Of a DNA stretch of 64,000 nucleotides, positions 7,628 to 15,816 are shown one piece after another. Position 1 is the stretch's first letter. Each line of letters starts with the position of its first letter. Below the pieces are notes generated by a model that saw nothing but the letters and a program-made list of their open reading frames with translations, was not told the DNA's origin and searched no databases. This stretch comes from Psychrobacillus sp044762855 (lineage in GTDB: Bacteria; Bacillota; Bacilli; Bacillales_A; Planococcaceae). The position numbers were made by a program, and so were the translations under genes. The stretch is from the NCBI RefSeq assembly GCF_044762855.1, contig NZ_JBIWFB010000001.1:1054001-1118000 (forward strand), in the 5' to 3' direction.

Positions 7628-9085
7628 GTGAGGAAAAAGTGGCCAGTGATGGTAATGGCGTGGATGTTGATAATGAGCATGTTTAGTTTTCAACATGTGG
7701 CTCAAGCAGAGGAAGCAATAGAAGTCACATTAAGCGATTCTATTAATAGGATTGTAGAAGAAAAATTAGCTGGAGCAGATGTAAGTATTACGGTAAGAGA
7801 CCGACATTCAGGAGAAATGATTTATGATTATAATGGTCAAACAGCTGTAAAACCGGCATCTAATATGAAACTGTTAACTACAGCAACAGCTTTAGAAGTT
7901 CTTGGCAAGGATTATCGTTTTAATACAAGCCTCTATGTTAATGGTAAGCTGTCGAATGGCGTTTTAAAAGGGGATGTCTATTTAAAAGGACAAGGTGATC
8001 CAACACTATCTATCGAGGATCTACAACAGTTTGCAGAAGAGTTAAAAGCAAAGGGGATTCATAAGGTTGATGGACGAATTGTCGGGGATGATAAGTGGTT
8101 CGATGATGACTTGTTAACGCCTGGAATATGGGTTGGTGACGAGTCTTATTATTATGCTGCTCCTATTTCAGCCTTAACTACTTCTCCAAACACAGATTAC
8201 GATTCTGGAACGATTATTGTAGAAGCTATTGGGTCTGTAGTTGGGGAATTACCGTCCATTAAAGTAACGCCGAACATTGGTGATTTACAAATTGTAAATA
8301 AAGCACAGACAGTGGCAGCTGGAGAAACTAACACAATAACAATTGAAAGATTGTATCAAACAAATAAGATTGTCATTAGTGGGAATCTTCCAATCGATAA
8401 AACTAAAAAAGAATGGGTGACTGTTCAACATCCAACGACCCATACATTAACAATGTTCCAAGCAGTATTAACAGAAGCAGGAATCGAATATACAAAAGAT
8501 AAAGTATTTCAAGCGGCAACACCAAAGTTCGCTCAACTCGTAGCAACAAAGCATTCAATGCCACTGGAGCAACTATTAATCCCGTATATGAAATTAAGCA
8601 ATAATGGGATTGCGGATATTTTAGTCAAAACAATGGGAAGAATAATAAATCATCGTGGTAGCACAAAGGATGGATTGAAGGTTTTAGAAGAATACGGTCA
8701 ATCAATTAACTTAAATATGGCAGACTGGCGTTTTGAAGATGGCTCTGGAATGTCTCATGAAAATAGCGTTTCGAGTTTATTGTTGAGTGAATTGTTATTT
8801 AAAGTACAGGGCGAAGATTGGTTTACTACTTATTTGACTAGCTTACCGGTAGCCGGAAATGCAGACAGAATGGTGGGAGGTACTTTAAGAACACGATTAA
8901 AAGATCCGCTAACAGCAGGAAAAGTATATGCAAAAACTGGCTCATTAACTGGTGTCAGTACACTAAGCGGTTACTTAGAAGCAAGCAGCGGGCAATCATA
9001 TATTTTTAGTGTTTTAGTACAAAATAAATCGGGGGCATCCACAGCGATTGATGAAATCGTGAAAGTAATAGCGGAAGAGTTGTAG
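7628..9085 (+). CDS. dacB: D-alanyl-D-alanine carboxypeptidase/endopeptidase (PBP4, peptidase S13)
   Basis: Penicillin-binding protein that removes terminal D-Ala or cleaves cross-links in peptidoglycan outside the membrane. It has 485 aa. The Sec signal peptide runs residues ~1-27 (ends VAQA). The S13 active-site triad is complete: S78xxK81 (SNMK), S324-N-N326 (SNNGIAD) and K436-T-G438 (AKTGSLTG). The ~150-residue insertion between the first two motifs is normal for the class. The start is GTG 7628, with GGGGGATG about 7 nt upstream. It is monocistronic, followed by a hairpin at 9109. The symbol is used for the S13 family; B. subtilis names its S13 protein DacC, and its own DacB is a different family. 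Confidence 0.88.
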   Translation: MRKKWPVMVMAWMLIMSMFSFQHVAQAEEAIEVTLSDSINRIVEEKLAGADVSITVRDRHSGEMIYDYNGQTAVKPASNMKLLTTATALEVLGKDYRFNTSLYVNGKLSNGVLKGDVYLKGQGDPTLSIEDLQQFAEELKAKGIHKVDGRIVGDDKWFDDDLLTPGIWVGDESYYYAAPISALTTSPNTDYDSGTIIVEAIGSVVGELPSIKVTPNIGDLQIVNKAQTVAAGETNTITIERLYQTNKIVISGNLPIDKTKKEWVTVQHPTTHTLTMFQAVLTEAGIEYTKDKVFQAATPKFAQLVATKHSMPLEQLLIPYMKLSNNGIADILVKTMGRIINHRGSTKDGLKVLEEYGQSINLNMADWRFEDGSGMSHENSVSSLLLSELLFKVQGEDWFTTYLTSLPVAGNADRMVGGTLRTRLKDPLTAGKVYAKTGSLTGVSTLSGYLEASSGQSYIFSVLVQNKSGASTAIDEIVKVIAEEL

Positions 9086-9108
9086 GGAATAGAGTTTAGA
9101 AATAAAAA

Positions 9109-9166
9109 TACCTTTACGTTGAAGCAGGTAGTCACGCAAAATTCAACTTGGAGGTGTTTTTTCTTT
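9109..9166 (+). terminator. Terminator of the S13 carboxypeptidase gene
   Basis: Imperfect arms TACCTTTACGTTGAA and TTCAACTTGGAGGTG, then a run of six T. It lies about 25 nt after the stop codon. Confidence 0.6.
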
Positions 9167-9230
9167 TTGTGTTAAAAAAATTTTGTAACTCCAATCGTTT
9201 ACTGTAGTTGAACTAAAACGATTAGTGTGA

Positions 9231-9275
9231 AAACACGGAGGCAAAAATTTATTTAGCCTTCGTGTTTTTTTTATA
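9231..9275. terminator. Bidirectional terminator
   Basis: Arms AAACACGGAGGC (9231-9242) and GCCTTCGTGTTT (9256-9267), one G-T pair, then eight T on the plus strand. On the minus strand it is downstream of the small gene ending at 9302, so it can stop both directions. Confidence 0.65.
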
Positions 9276-9301
9276 GTACATTGCATTATTTCATAGTTGG
9301 A

Positions 9302-9442
9302 TTATCGCTTCTGTTGATTATTTGGTTGTGTGTTATTTCGTTTAGCTTGATTTAGATTATGTTCTTCTGCAAATTCTTCACGCGTATCTTTTCTTGAATT
9401 GGGTTCTTTCTTCTTAAAGTTTGGTTTATTTTTCTTTGTCAT
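9302..9442 (-). CDS. Small hydrophilic basic protein, possibly spore-associated
   Basis: A 46-codon gene with a textbook ribosome site, TAGGAGGTGAAGATCCA before ATG 9442. The product is Lys/Asn/Gln-rich with a central REEFAEEHNL motif and tail NNTQPNNQQKR. It has no membrane or signal segment. EEFAEE is shared with the 56-aa protein at 4382-4552, which suggests a common small-protein family. The composition (charged, Asn/Gln-rich, under 60 aa) resembles minor small acid-soluble or spore-coat-associated proteins of bacilli. It ends before the hairpin at 9231-9275. Too short to classify with certainty. Confidence 0.6.
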   Translation of the reverse strand: MTKKNKPNFKKKEPNSRKDTREEFAEEHNLNQAKRNNTQPNNQQKR

Positions 9443-9588
9443 TGGATCTTCACCTCCTAGAGTTTAATGTGCTCAGTAGTGATGAACTTATTCAAAATGA
9501 TTCGTTCTTTACAAATATTTAATGGAATTGGAAACTTCCCTTCGAAGAATGTTAAAGTGTTATATGATTCTAAAAAGGAGGTTTAATA

Positions 9589-10113
9589 ATGAAAAAGAAT
9601 AAAAAAATCACAACGGTAATATTAGTTTTAGTATCCATCATATTGGTTGCTTGTGAAGACATGTCTGATGAGCTAGGTGCTAAACCGAATAACGAATCAT
9701 CTAATGCAGATTCAACAGAAAATACTTCGGAAATTGCTGAAGATAGTGAAGTAAAGAAGGAAAGTAAAAAGGAAGAATATCTCAAGAAACTAAATGATAT
9801 GGAAGAAGCAGATAGAAACTTAGTAGCTGGAACCACGATGGTAGAGTTAGAGGAACAAGAGGTGGAGAGATATAAAAAATGGGATGTAGAGTTGAACGAA
9901 ATATATGGTGTGTTAAAAGAACAGCTTAGTAAAGAACAGATGGATAAATTAAAAGAAGAACAAAGGAACTGGATAAAACATAGGGATAAGGCTGCCAAAG
10001 AGGCATCATTAAAGTATGAAGGTGGTTCTATGGAGTCATTAGAATATGTGGCTACGCAAGCAAGTCTCACAAGAGAAAGATGCTATGAGTTAGTTGCAAA
10101 GTACATGAAGTGA
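9589..10113 (+). CDS. LprI-like (DUF1311) lipoprotein
   Basis: Surface lipoprotein, 174 aa. The N-terminus MKKNKKITTVILVLVSIILVAC is a lipoprotein signal with lipobox LVAC. An Asn/Ser/Glu linker follows to about residue 60. The C-terminal part reads ELNEIYGVLKEQL then LKEEQRNWIKHRDKAA and CYELVAKYM. This is the LprI/DUF1311 pattern (short repeats with Y..L, Q..W...RD and a late Cys). Some members of that family inhibit lysozyme; whether this one does is unknown. The ribosome site AAAAAGGAGGTTTAATA is strong. The gene ends 16 nt before palindrome copy 2. Confidence 0.75.
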   Translation: MKKNKKITTVILVLVSIILVACEDMSDELGAKPNNESSNADSTENTSEIAEDSEVKKESKKEEYLKKLNDMEEADRNLVAGTTMVELEEQEVERYKKWDVELNEIYGVLKEQLSKEQMDKLKEEQRNWIKHRDKAAKEASLKYEGGSMESLEYVATQASLTRERCYELVAKYMK

Positions 10114-10128
10114 TAGGAATTAAACTAA

Positions 10129-10173
10129 GTCCCTGTGCAAGGAATTATTCTGAATTGTTCCTTACACAGGGAC
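10129..10173. repeat. Dispersed palindromic element, copy 2 (bidirectional terminator position)
   Basis: Arms GTCCCTGTGCAAGGAA and TTCCTTACACAGGGAC around ATTCTGAATTG. It lies exactly between the convergent 3' ends of the LprI-like gene (10113) and the FMN reductase gene (10184), and is followed by ACTTTATTTTTTAT on the plus strand. It shares the left flank AAACTAAGTCCCTGT with copy 3. Confidence 0.75.
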
Positions 10174-10183
10174 ACTTTATTTT

Positions 10184-10741
10184 TTATCTAATTGTTTTTA
10201 ATGCAGTAGACCAAGCTACGACCTCGTTCAACATTGACTGAACGGTTTCTTCATGAAACGGTGCTGGTTTAAAAGTTTTCATTTCTTCAAAATCTGTGAA
10301 AAGACTTAGTGCAGGCTGCGTACCCACTGTTGCAACTTTAGGCACCGTTAATATTAAACGTAAGTTGTTCGCTGCTGTAACACCTAGCGTAGAACCATAG
10401 CTTACAATTCCTGCTGCTTTATTATTCCACTCCACATATAAATAATCGATTGCATCTTTTAATCCAGACGTAATGGCTTTATTGTACTCAGGTGTTACGA
10501 ATACAAAACCATCTAGTTCCTTAATTTTTTTAGACCAAATATGTGCTTCTGGTGCTTGGTAATCCTGTGACATAATGGCAGGAATCGGTTCATTAAATTT
10601 TGGTAAATTATAATCTTTAATATCTACCACTTCAAATTCCGCATCCGTTCTTTTCTCTGCGATCGATTTTACCCATTGTGCAACCTGTACGTTGACTCTT
10701 GAATCTTTAGTGCTACCTGTTATAATACCTATCTTAACCAT
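10184..10741 (-). CDS. NADPH-dependent FMN reductase family oxidoreductase
   Basis: Cytosolic flavodoxin-fold oxidoreductase, 185 aa, of the NADPH-dependent FMN/azo/quinone reductase family. Visible motifs are the phosphate-binding GIITGSTKDSR at the N-terminus, FVTPEYNKAITSGLKDAIDYL (the PEYN...LKNAIDWL signature) and SYGSTLGVTAANNLRLIL. It has full length for the family. The ribosome site TAAGGAGGAATAAAT precedes ATG. It is divergent from a TetR regulator 175 bp away, with an inverted repeat (10860-10881) between them, so repression by that regulator is likely. The natural substrate (quinone, azo dye or nitro compound) cannot be told. Confidence 0.85.
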   Translation of the reverse strand: MVKIGIITGSTKDSRVNVQVAQWVKSIAEKRTDAEFEVVDIKDYNLPKFNEPIPAIMSQDYQAPEAHIWSKKIKELDGFVFVTPEYNKAITSGLKDAIDYLYVEWNNKAAGIVSYGSTLGVTAANNLRLILTVPKVATVGTQPALSLFTDFEEMKTFKPAPFHEETVQSMLNEVVAWSTALKTIR

Positions 10742-10859
10742 ATTTATTCCTCCTTAAATTGTTTCAATAAAAGGCAAAATTTCAATCTAGGTTTAATTAT
10801 TTGCCCTATAATTGAATTTTAAGTCATAATAAATAGGATCAACACCAATAGTTCTAAGG

Positions 10860-10881
10860 ATGTGTCGTTTATCCAACACAT
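10860..10881. promoter_or_regulatory. Candidate TetR operator
   Basis: ATGTGT (10860-10865) and ACACAT (10876-10881) form an inverted repeat with a 10-nt spacer in the divergent region, about 35 bp before the TetR start. Size and place fit an autoregulatory TetR-family operator; nothing more supports it. Confidence 0.4.
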
Positions 10882-10915
10882 TTAAGAATTTGTTTAAAAA
10901 ATAGGAGGGATAACA

Positions 10916-11470
10916 ATGACTCAATCAAAGGTTGATCCCCGAATTCTACGTACCCGTAAATTAATTATGGATGCTTTTATAGAGCTATCAGGTAAAAAAG
11001 AATTTAAGGATATTACCGTCAAGGATATTACAGCAGAAGCCATGATAAATCGTGCCACTTTTTATTATCATTTTGAAGACATATACGACTTATTAGACAA
11101 ATCATTATCAGAAGTATTACTGGTAAAATTAGATTGTGATACATACAAAAATAGCGAATTAAAGGAAGAAGTGTTGATTAGTATTTTCGAAGTCATCACG
11201 AATTTCCAAAAATCATTATCCAACCGTTGCCATAGAGGTTACGAAGATACCATCGCTCGTATTATTAGGGAACAGCTTGAATTTATCTTTTATCACATGT
11301 TATTAAAACAGCGGCCAACAGATGATGAGCAATCTTTGAGACTTACTGCGGTCATGTTAAGTTGGGGGATTTACGGAGCTTCTGTAGAATGGAGAAGAAG
11401 TAATAATAATGTTGAACCAGAGATTTTTATCCAATCAGTAATACCATATATTATTTCTGGGATAAACTAA
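10916..11470 (+). CDS. TetR/AcrR-family transcriptional regulator
   Basis: DNA-binding repressor of 184 aa. The N-terminal helix-turn-helix occupies residues ~10-56, with the family core TRKLIMDAFIELSGKKEFKDITVKDITAEAMINRATFYYHF. The C-terminal ligand and dimer domain resembles the TetR C-terminal domain found with YfiR/DhaS-type regulators. The ribosome site is ATAGGAGGGATAACA. It is divergent from the FMN reductase and co-directional with the drug exporter 75 bp downstream. It probably governs both, as a small xenobiotic-response unit. Its stop codon touches palindrome copy 3. Confidence 0.88.
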   Translation: MTQSKVDPRILRTRKLIMDAFIELSGKKEFKDITVKDITAEAMINRATFYYHFEDIYDLLDKSLSEVLLVKLDCDTYKNSELKEEVLISIFEVITNFQKSLSNRCHRGYEDTIARIIREQLEFIFYHMLLKQRPTDDEQSLRLTAVMLSWGIYGASVEWRRSNNNVEPEIFIQSVIPYIISGIN

Positions 11471-11515
11471 GTCCCTGTACAAGACAATATTCAGAATTGC
11501 GTCTTACACAGGGAA
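11471..11515. repeat. Dispersed palindromic element, copy 3
   Basis: GTCCCTGTACAAGAC and GTCTTACACAGGGAAAC flank AATATTCAGAATTGC. It begins immediately after the TetR stop codon and is followed by a T run, so it can serve as terminator between TetR and the exporter. Confidence 0.75.
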
Positions 11516-11545
11516 ACTTTTTGGGGAAAGGAACTATGCTACTTT

Positions 11546-12775
11546 ATGAATAGATTAGAAGATAATAGGAAAGAAACGAAGTCACTGTCCAAAGTATGGA
11601 TGGTGCTCCTACTAGGTTCACTCACTGCATTTGGACCATTATCAATGGATATGTATTTACCAGCACTACCAATTGTAGCTGATGATTTACAAACGACAAC
11701 CTCCTTGGCACAGTTAAGTATAACCGCTTGTTTGCTGGGACTTGCAGTTGGTCAGCTAATATTTGGTCCCTTAAGTGATATTCGAGGGAGACGCAAACCA
11801 CTTGTGTCTACACTTATTGTTTATGTTATCGCCTCCGTATTATGTGCCCTTAGTACGGATATTTGGCTCTTTATCGTTTTCCGTTTTGTGCAAGGGGTGA
11901 CAGGAGCGGCAGGTATCGTCATTGCCCGTGCCTCCGCACGTGATTTGTATTCGGGTAAAGATTTAACGAAATTTATCGCATTGCTTGCACTTGTGAATGG
12001 TGCCGCACCTATTTTAGCACCGCTTGCCGGTGGGATAGTGCTAAACTTTACCTCATGGAATGCTGTATTTATTATTTTAGGAGTTATCGGTCTTATTATG
12101 TTTTTAGGTGTTCTATTCTTTTTGCCCGAGACGCTACCTGTCGAAAAAAGGTCAGAAGGTAGTATATTGGCAGTCGTCAAGACCTTTCGGGGGTTATTAA
12201 AGGATCGCCTGTTTATGGGAATTGCATGTACACAAGCACTTATTATGGCAAGTATGTTTGCCTACATTGCAGGCTCACCTTTTATCTTGCAAAACCTTTA
12301 TAATGTTACGCCTCAACAATTTTCTATGCTTTTTGCACTGAATGGTATTGGGATTATTATTGCAGCGCAAATGACAGGAAGGCTGTCAAATACCATTGGG
12401 GAAGTGCAATTACTTTTTAGTGGTGTCCTTTTGTCATTTATAGGTAGTCTTTTACTGCTCGTAGTGATTTTATTTAAATTGCCTTTGTTCGTGATGGCTC
12501 TTGCTTTATTTTTAATCGTATCAAGTGTTGGGATGGTTTCTACTTCCTCGTTTTCACTTGGAATGCAAAGGCAGGGCAATTCGGCAGGAAGCGCGTCTGC
12601 ATTTCTTGGGCTACTTCCGTTTATCGGAGGGGCGATAGTTTCTCCGCTTGTTGGAATAGCAGGCGATCAAACGGCTTGGCCAATGGGAATTATTATTGTT
12701 TTATGTAGTGGTATTGCTTTACTGATTTTTATGTTTTTTGTGAGAAAAAATGATTCAAGTATGAATAATATTTGA
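11546..12775 (+). CDS. Bcr/CflA-family multidrug efflux transporter (MFS)
   Basis: Twelve-helix major facilitator drug:proton antiporter, 409 aa. The N-terminus has the family signature GSLTAFGPLSMDMYLPALP, and motif A is GQLIFGPLSDIRGRRKPL between helices 2 and 3. Motif C-like GAAPILAPLAGG follows in helix 5. The ATG at 11546 is 14 nt from AAAGGA. A five-codon ORF (ATG 11536, stop 11551-11553) occupies that gap and overlaps the start, so reinitiation may be used. Together with the TetR regulator and reductase it suggests a toxin or antibiotic detoxification unit. Substrates of the family include bicyclomycin, chloramphenicol and sulfonamides; none can be assigned here. Confidence 0.88.
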   Translation: MNRLEDNRKETKSLSKVWMVLLLGSLTAFGPLSMDMYLPALPIVADDLQTTTSLAQLSITACLLGLAVGQLIFGPLSDIRGRRKPLVSTLIVYVIASVLCALSTDIWLFIVFRFVQGVTGAAGIVIARASARDLYSGKDLTKFIALLALVNGAAPILAPLAGGIVLNFTSWNAVFIILGVIGLIMFLGVLFFLPETLPVEKRSEGSILAVVKTFRGLLKDRLFMGIACTQALIMASMFAYIAGSPFILQNLYNVTPQQFSMLFALNGIGIIIAAQMTGRLSNTIGEVQLLFSGVLLSFIGSLLLLVVILFKLPLFVMALALFLIVSSVGMVSTSSFSLGMQRQGNSAGSASAFLGLLPFIGGAIVSPLVGIAGDQTAWPMGIIIVLCSGIALLIFMFFVRKNDSSMNNI

Positions 12776-12810
12776 GCATTCCACTAAATTTACATTTTAT
12801 GAAATACTGA

Positions 12811-12853
12811 TTAACACAAAAAGGTAGCGATAATGCTACCTTTTTTGTGTTAA
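12811..12853. terminator. Bidirectional terminator between converging genes
   Basis: Long near-perfect hairpin, TTAACACAAAAAGGTAGC (12811-12828) with GCTACCTTTTTTGTGTTAA (12835-12853). A/T runs on both sides serve both strands. Its right arm contains the stop codon of the minus-strand regulator gene. Confidence 0.85.
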
Positions 12854-13305
12854 TCAATATATTTATTTTTTAACTGGTCTGCTCCAATACCACCGACTAC
12901 CATTAAAACTAAGGGTGCAAAATTTACCATACCTTTAGGCAATCCTTCTAGAATCATAATATTTGTACCAACAAAATAATTTAAACCGAAAATAATTAGT
13001 TTTGTTAGTAACATAAATACTCCTAACATAAACACACTATCAAAGAATGTTTTCCATTTTGGATATGCTAATTTCTTACTATCTTGAATTACTTGTTCTT
13101 TCAAATTTTTGTCACTCCTCAACATTTCATCTATCGTAATACCGAATAAATCACTTAACTCAATGATAATTTCGATACTTGGATAGTTCTTACCAGTTTC
13201 CCATTTTGACACAGATTGGCGACTCACATGAATTTTTTCAGCAAGATCAGTTTGTGACCACCCTCTTTTTTCTCGTTCCTTTTTTAATCGTTCATTAAAA
13301 ATCAT
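12850..13305 (-). CDS. XRE-family regulator with C-terminal membrane segments
   Basis: Helix-turn-helix regulator of 151 aa. The XRE domain spans residues ~3-58 (ERLKKEREKRGWSQTDLAEKIHVSRQSVSKWETGKNYPS). A ~30-residue linker leads to two hydrophobic segments, FFDSVFMLGVFMLLTKLIIFGLNYF and MVNFAPLVLMVVGGIGA. It is therefore a membrane-anchored regulator, a design common in Firmicutes. Nine upstream codons are in frame, but AAAGGTGATAATAAC places the start at ATG 13305. It is monocistronic. Targets are unknown. Confidence 0.82.
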   Translation of the reverse strand: MIFNERLKKEREKRGWSQTDLAEKIHVSRQSVSKWETGKNYPSIEIIIELSDLFGITIDEMLRSDKNLKEQVIQDSKKLAYPKWKTFFDSVFMLGVFMLLTKLIIFGLNYFVGTNIMILEGLPKGMVNFAPLVLMVVGGIGADQLKNKYID

Positions 13306-13794
13306 GTTATTATCACCTTTCCTTATTTCCATTATTGAGGGAGTGTATAACTAAAGTAAAGCTAGTTATAGGCGCATCAAGGCGCAACCCCATGTTGACA
13401 ATGAATAAAACCTTGTCTTATCTATGCTATTTTATCTCTAATGCTGTAAAAGTAAAAAATACTAAATAATAATTATACTATAAGGGAGCTTTACTTAAAT
13501 TAGGTATTGCACTCTTTCAAGTACGTAGCAGTTTAGCGAAATAAAGGAAAAAGGCAAGGGCTGTGGTTAAAGTGTCTTTAGAGTTGGCAGCCAATGTTGA
13601 AAATATTAGAAAATCTCATATAGCAGAATTATTAGTCGAATGGATAATAAGTTGAAGGATTCTTCCAATAGTACAGAACAAAATTTATCTGCTTTTAAAT
13701 TTGTATATGGGGAAAATAGTCACCTCATAAGGGGATTGGCTCATTGAGTGAAAAACCTTATTTGAGCTTTAATTTAAGGAGGGGGAGTTTTTTA

Positions 13795-13940
13795 GTTTTG
13801 TATAAAGCAAAACTGTACGGAAATAGATGCCTTTCAATGATTCTTTTTTGACAGTAAAATCATTATTCATCCGTTCAAATCGCTAGATCTAAAAGGGAAG
13901 GAATCAGTTAAAGCTGATATAAAAACTGTAATCTTTCTAC
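13795..13940 (-). pseudogene. Decayed, internally deleted copy of a YciI-like gene
   Basis: Two blocks match the intact YciI-like gene at 32558-32860 read in the same orientation. Block 13797-13885 contains GTATAAAGCAA, TGATTC and ATCATTATTCATC, and matches the 3' third of the gene. Block 13885-13938 contains GATCTAAAAGGGAAGGAAT and AAAAACTGTAAT, and matches the 5' end. The middle ~130 bp is missing and the start codon is lost. It is clearly non-functional. The rest of the gap (13306-13794) holds no gene that I can support. Confidence 0.7.
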
Positions 13941-13970
13941 TGAACCTCACGGGTTAAGTCGTGAGGTTCA
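13941..13970 (-). terminator. Hairpin at the end of the lactate permease gene
   Basis: Perfect arms TGAACCTCAC(G) and (C)GTGAGGTTCA around GGTTAAGT. It includes the permease stop codon (13968-13970). There is no good T-tract on the minus strand, so it may act as a 3' stabiliser as much as a terminator. Confidence 0.55.
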
Positions 13971-15494
13971 ATAAGTATAACCTTCAACAAACATTAAAAT
14001 AGTCGTCATAAGTATTATTAACAATATTGCTCCTAGAACAATTAAAGACATCTTTTTTAATAAACTGTTTTCTTCGGACTCGATTTTACATAATGTTGCT
14101 GCTAATGCAACCCTCGAAGGACAAGCCATGGTTGCATGGGCAGAGCTTGCATTTTGAATACTAGAAACCAAGTTTAATGGTAATCCAGTTTTTGAAGCAG
14201 TTTGAACTTGTAATTGGATAAACATTGCATTGGATCCTGTACTACTTCCTGTAAGGAATCCGCCAATCCCACCGATAAAAGGAGAGATGTATAGGTAGAA
14301 AAATCCAAATGTTAATCCTGCAGCATTAGCTATAACAAATGTCATATTTGACGCAGTCATTAGCTGAGAAATGGCTACAAATGTTGTAGTGGAGATTACA
14401 AAAGGAACCCACTGTTTTACAGTCGTTTTAAGGGAGTTCCATATAATATTTTTAGAAATTTTAAAAATGAAGATAGTATATAAACAAGTAATAAAAAGCC
14501 AAAAACCTGGTGAATAAAATAAAGCCAGTGAAAAAGAAAAAGCAGGGAGATCAATAACAAAATTAGATTCCAAAAAATCTTTAATTGCAGGTACAAGTCT
14601 TGTAATAAAGATGGAGATAGTTAGAAATAAATATGGACTCATAACTTTAACAATACTAACACTTTTATCAGTTACTATAGGCGTATAAGTTTCCTCGATA
14701 GTTTTATTAGCTGATTTAAATCGAGAAGGACCTTTCATCTTGATTATAAGTAAACCTATACCACTACTTACCAAGGAGCTAAGAACGCCAGCTAACTCTA
14801 CACTTACAAAAATGTTAAACAGAATCATAGTAAGCGAAAAAGCTATGGAAACAACTAAAGTTTCCTTCCATCTACGTTTTACTGCTTCTCTTCCTCCAGC
14901 TAAGTAAATAGCAATTATCAAGAAATAAATAAATATAGGAATACTTATAATAGCCGTACCTATACCCATTTCCTTAAGATCGATATTTCCAATTTGTGCA
15001 CCAATTACTGTTCCTGTAGATAAGGCTCCCCACGGAACTGCAAGTAAACTGACCAGTCCAATCGAGGCCGCTTTTATAGGAGGAAATCCTAAAGCAATGA
15101 GGATTGGCGCTGTAATCATAAAAGCGATTCCAAAACCACTCGTTGATTCTAAAAGTGGGGAGAGTCCAATAACCAATAATATAACTTGTAAAAGATGATC
15201 ATTTGTTGCACTTGAAATAAAATCGGCAATAGTTTGAATGCCACCAATATTATTAATTAAATGAAAAAAGAGCATTCCAAAGAACAAAACATATGCTGCT
15301 ATAAATGAAATTAAAAAGCCTTTGAAAGAAGCATGTATAATCTCTTCGAAGACTATATGATATTTAGGATAGACTAATATAATGAACAAGGTTGCAATAT
15401 AAGAGAGTATACCTGACCTTAAAGATGTTTGTTTAAATATAAATAAAAAGACGAAAATACATACAAATGGTATTAAAGCTATTATTATCTCCAC
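13968..15494 (-). CDS. lctP: L-lactate permease family transporter
   Basis: Membrane transporter of 508 aa, with about twelve hydrophobic segments, in the LctP family (lactate/glycolate:proton symport). Visible signatures are SPLLESTSGFGIAFMITAPILIALGF, VPWGALSTGTVIGAQ and, near the C-terminus, GGIGGFLTGSSTGSNAMF and SIQNASSAHATM. These are hallmark LctP segments. The start is GTG 15494, preceded by AAAGGAG and 8 nt. It is monocistronic with a perfect hairpin at its end. The natural substrate may be lactate or a similar 2-hydroxy acid; family assignment is firm, substrate is not. Confidence 0.85.
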   Translation of the reverse strand: MEIIIALIPFVCIFVFLFIFKQTSLRSGILSYIATLFIILVYPKYHIVFEEIIHASFKGFLISFIAAYVLFFGMLFFHLINNIGGIQTIADFISSATNDHLLQVILLVIGLSPLLESTSGFGIAFMITAPILIALGFPPIKAASIGLVSLLAVPWGALSTGTVIGAQIGNIDLKEMGIGTAIISIPIFIYFLIIAIYLAGGREAVKRRWKETLVVSIAFSLTMILFNIFVSVELAGVLSSLVSSGIGLLIIKMKGPSRFKSANKTIEETYTPIVTDKSVSIVKVMSPYLFLTISIFITRLVPAIKDFLESNFVIDLPAFSFSLALFYSPGFWLFITCLYTIFIFKISKNIIWNSLKTTVKQWVPFVISTTTFVAISQLMTASNMTFVIANAAGLTFGFFYLYISPFIGGIGGFLTGSSTGSNAMFIQLQVQTASKTGLPLNLVSSIQNASSAHATMACPSRVALAATLCKIESEENSLLKKMSLIVLGAILLIILMTTILMFVEGYTY

Positions 15495-15674
15495 AATTTA
15501 AACTCCTTTCAGAAGCTAAGACTATTAAACAACTACAAATGATATTAGTTTTTTTGTATAGGATATATATAGGATAAGGTATCTCTAAGGGATTTAACAG
15601 GGATAGTTTTTAGGTAATTCTTAATGTCAGAATTTCTTTTAATATATAAACAGGCCATGTATACGAGTGAATGA

Positions 15675-15696
15675 AAGGGTAGCCCTGTTGACCCTT
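15675..15696. promoter_or_regulatory. Small inverted repeat in a divergent region
   Basis: AAGGGT / ACCCTT arms with a 10-nt spacer lie between the divergent lactate permease (start 15494) and the GTPase gene (start 15817). It is a possible operator. The rest of this 322-bp gap is AT-rich and shows no gene. Confidence 0.3.
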
Positions 15697-15816
15697 AGTA
15701 AAAGAAACCTATCATCAATATCTTTAAATTTCTAGCAATTCCGAAAATGCGGTTGTATTAATATACATTATTAGTTATGATTATAATAATTTAATGAATT
15801 ATTAGGAGAGAGTGCT

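Noticed and set aside
13306..13794. Short frames between the XRE gene and the YciI relic
   Set aside because: The longest readable stretch (~30 codons near 13570) has no ribosome site or similarity that I can see.
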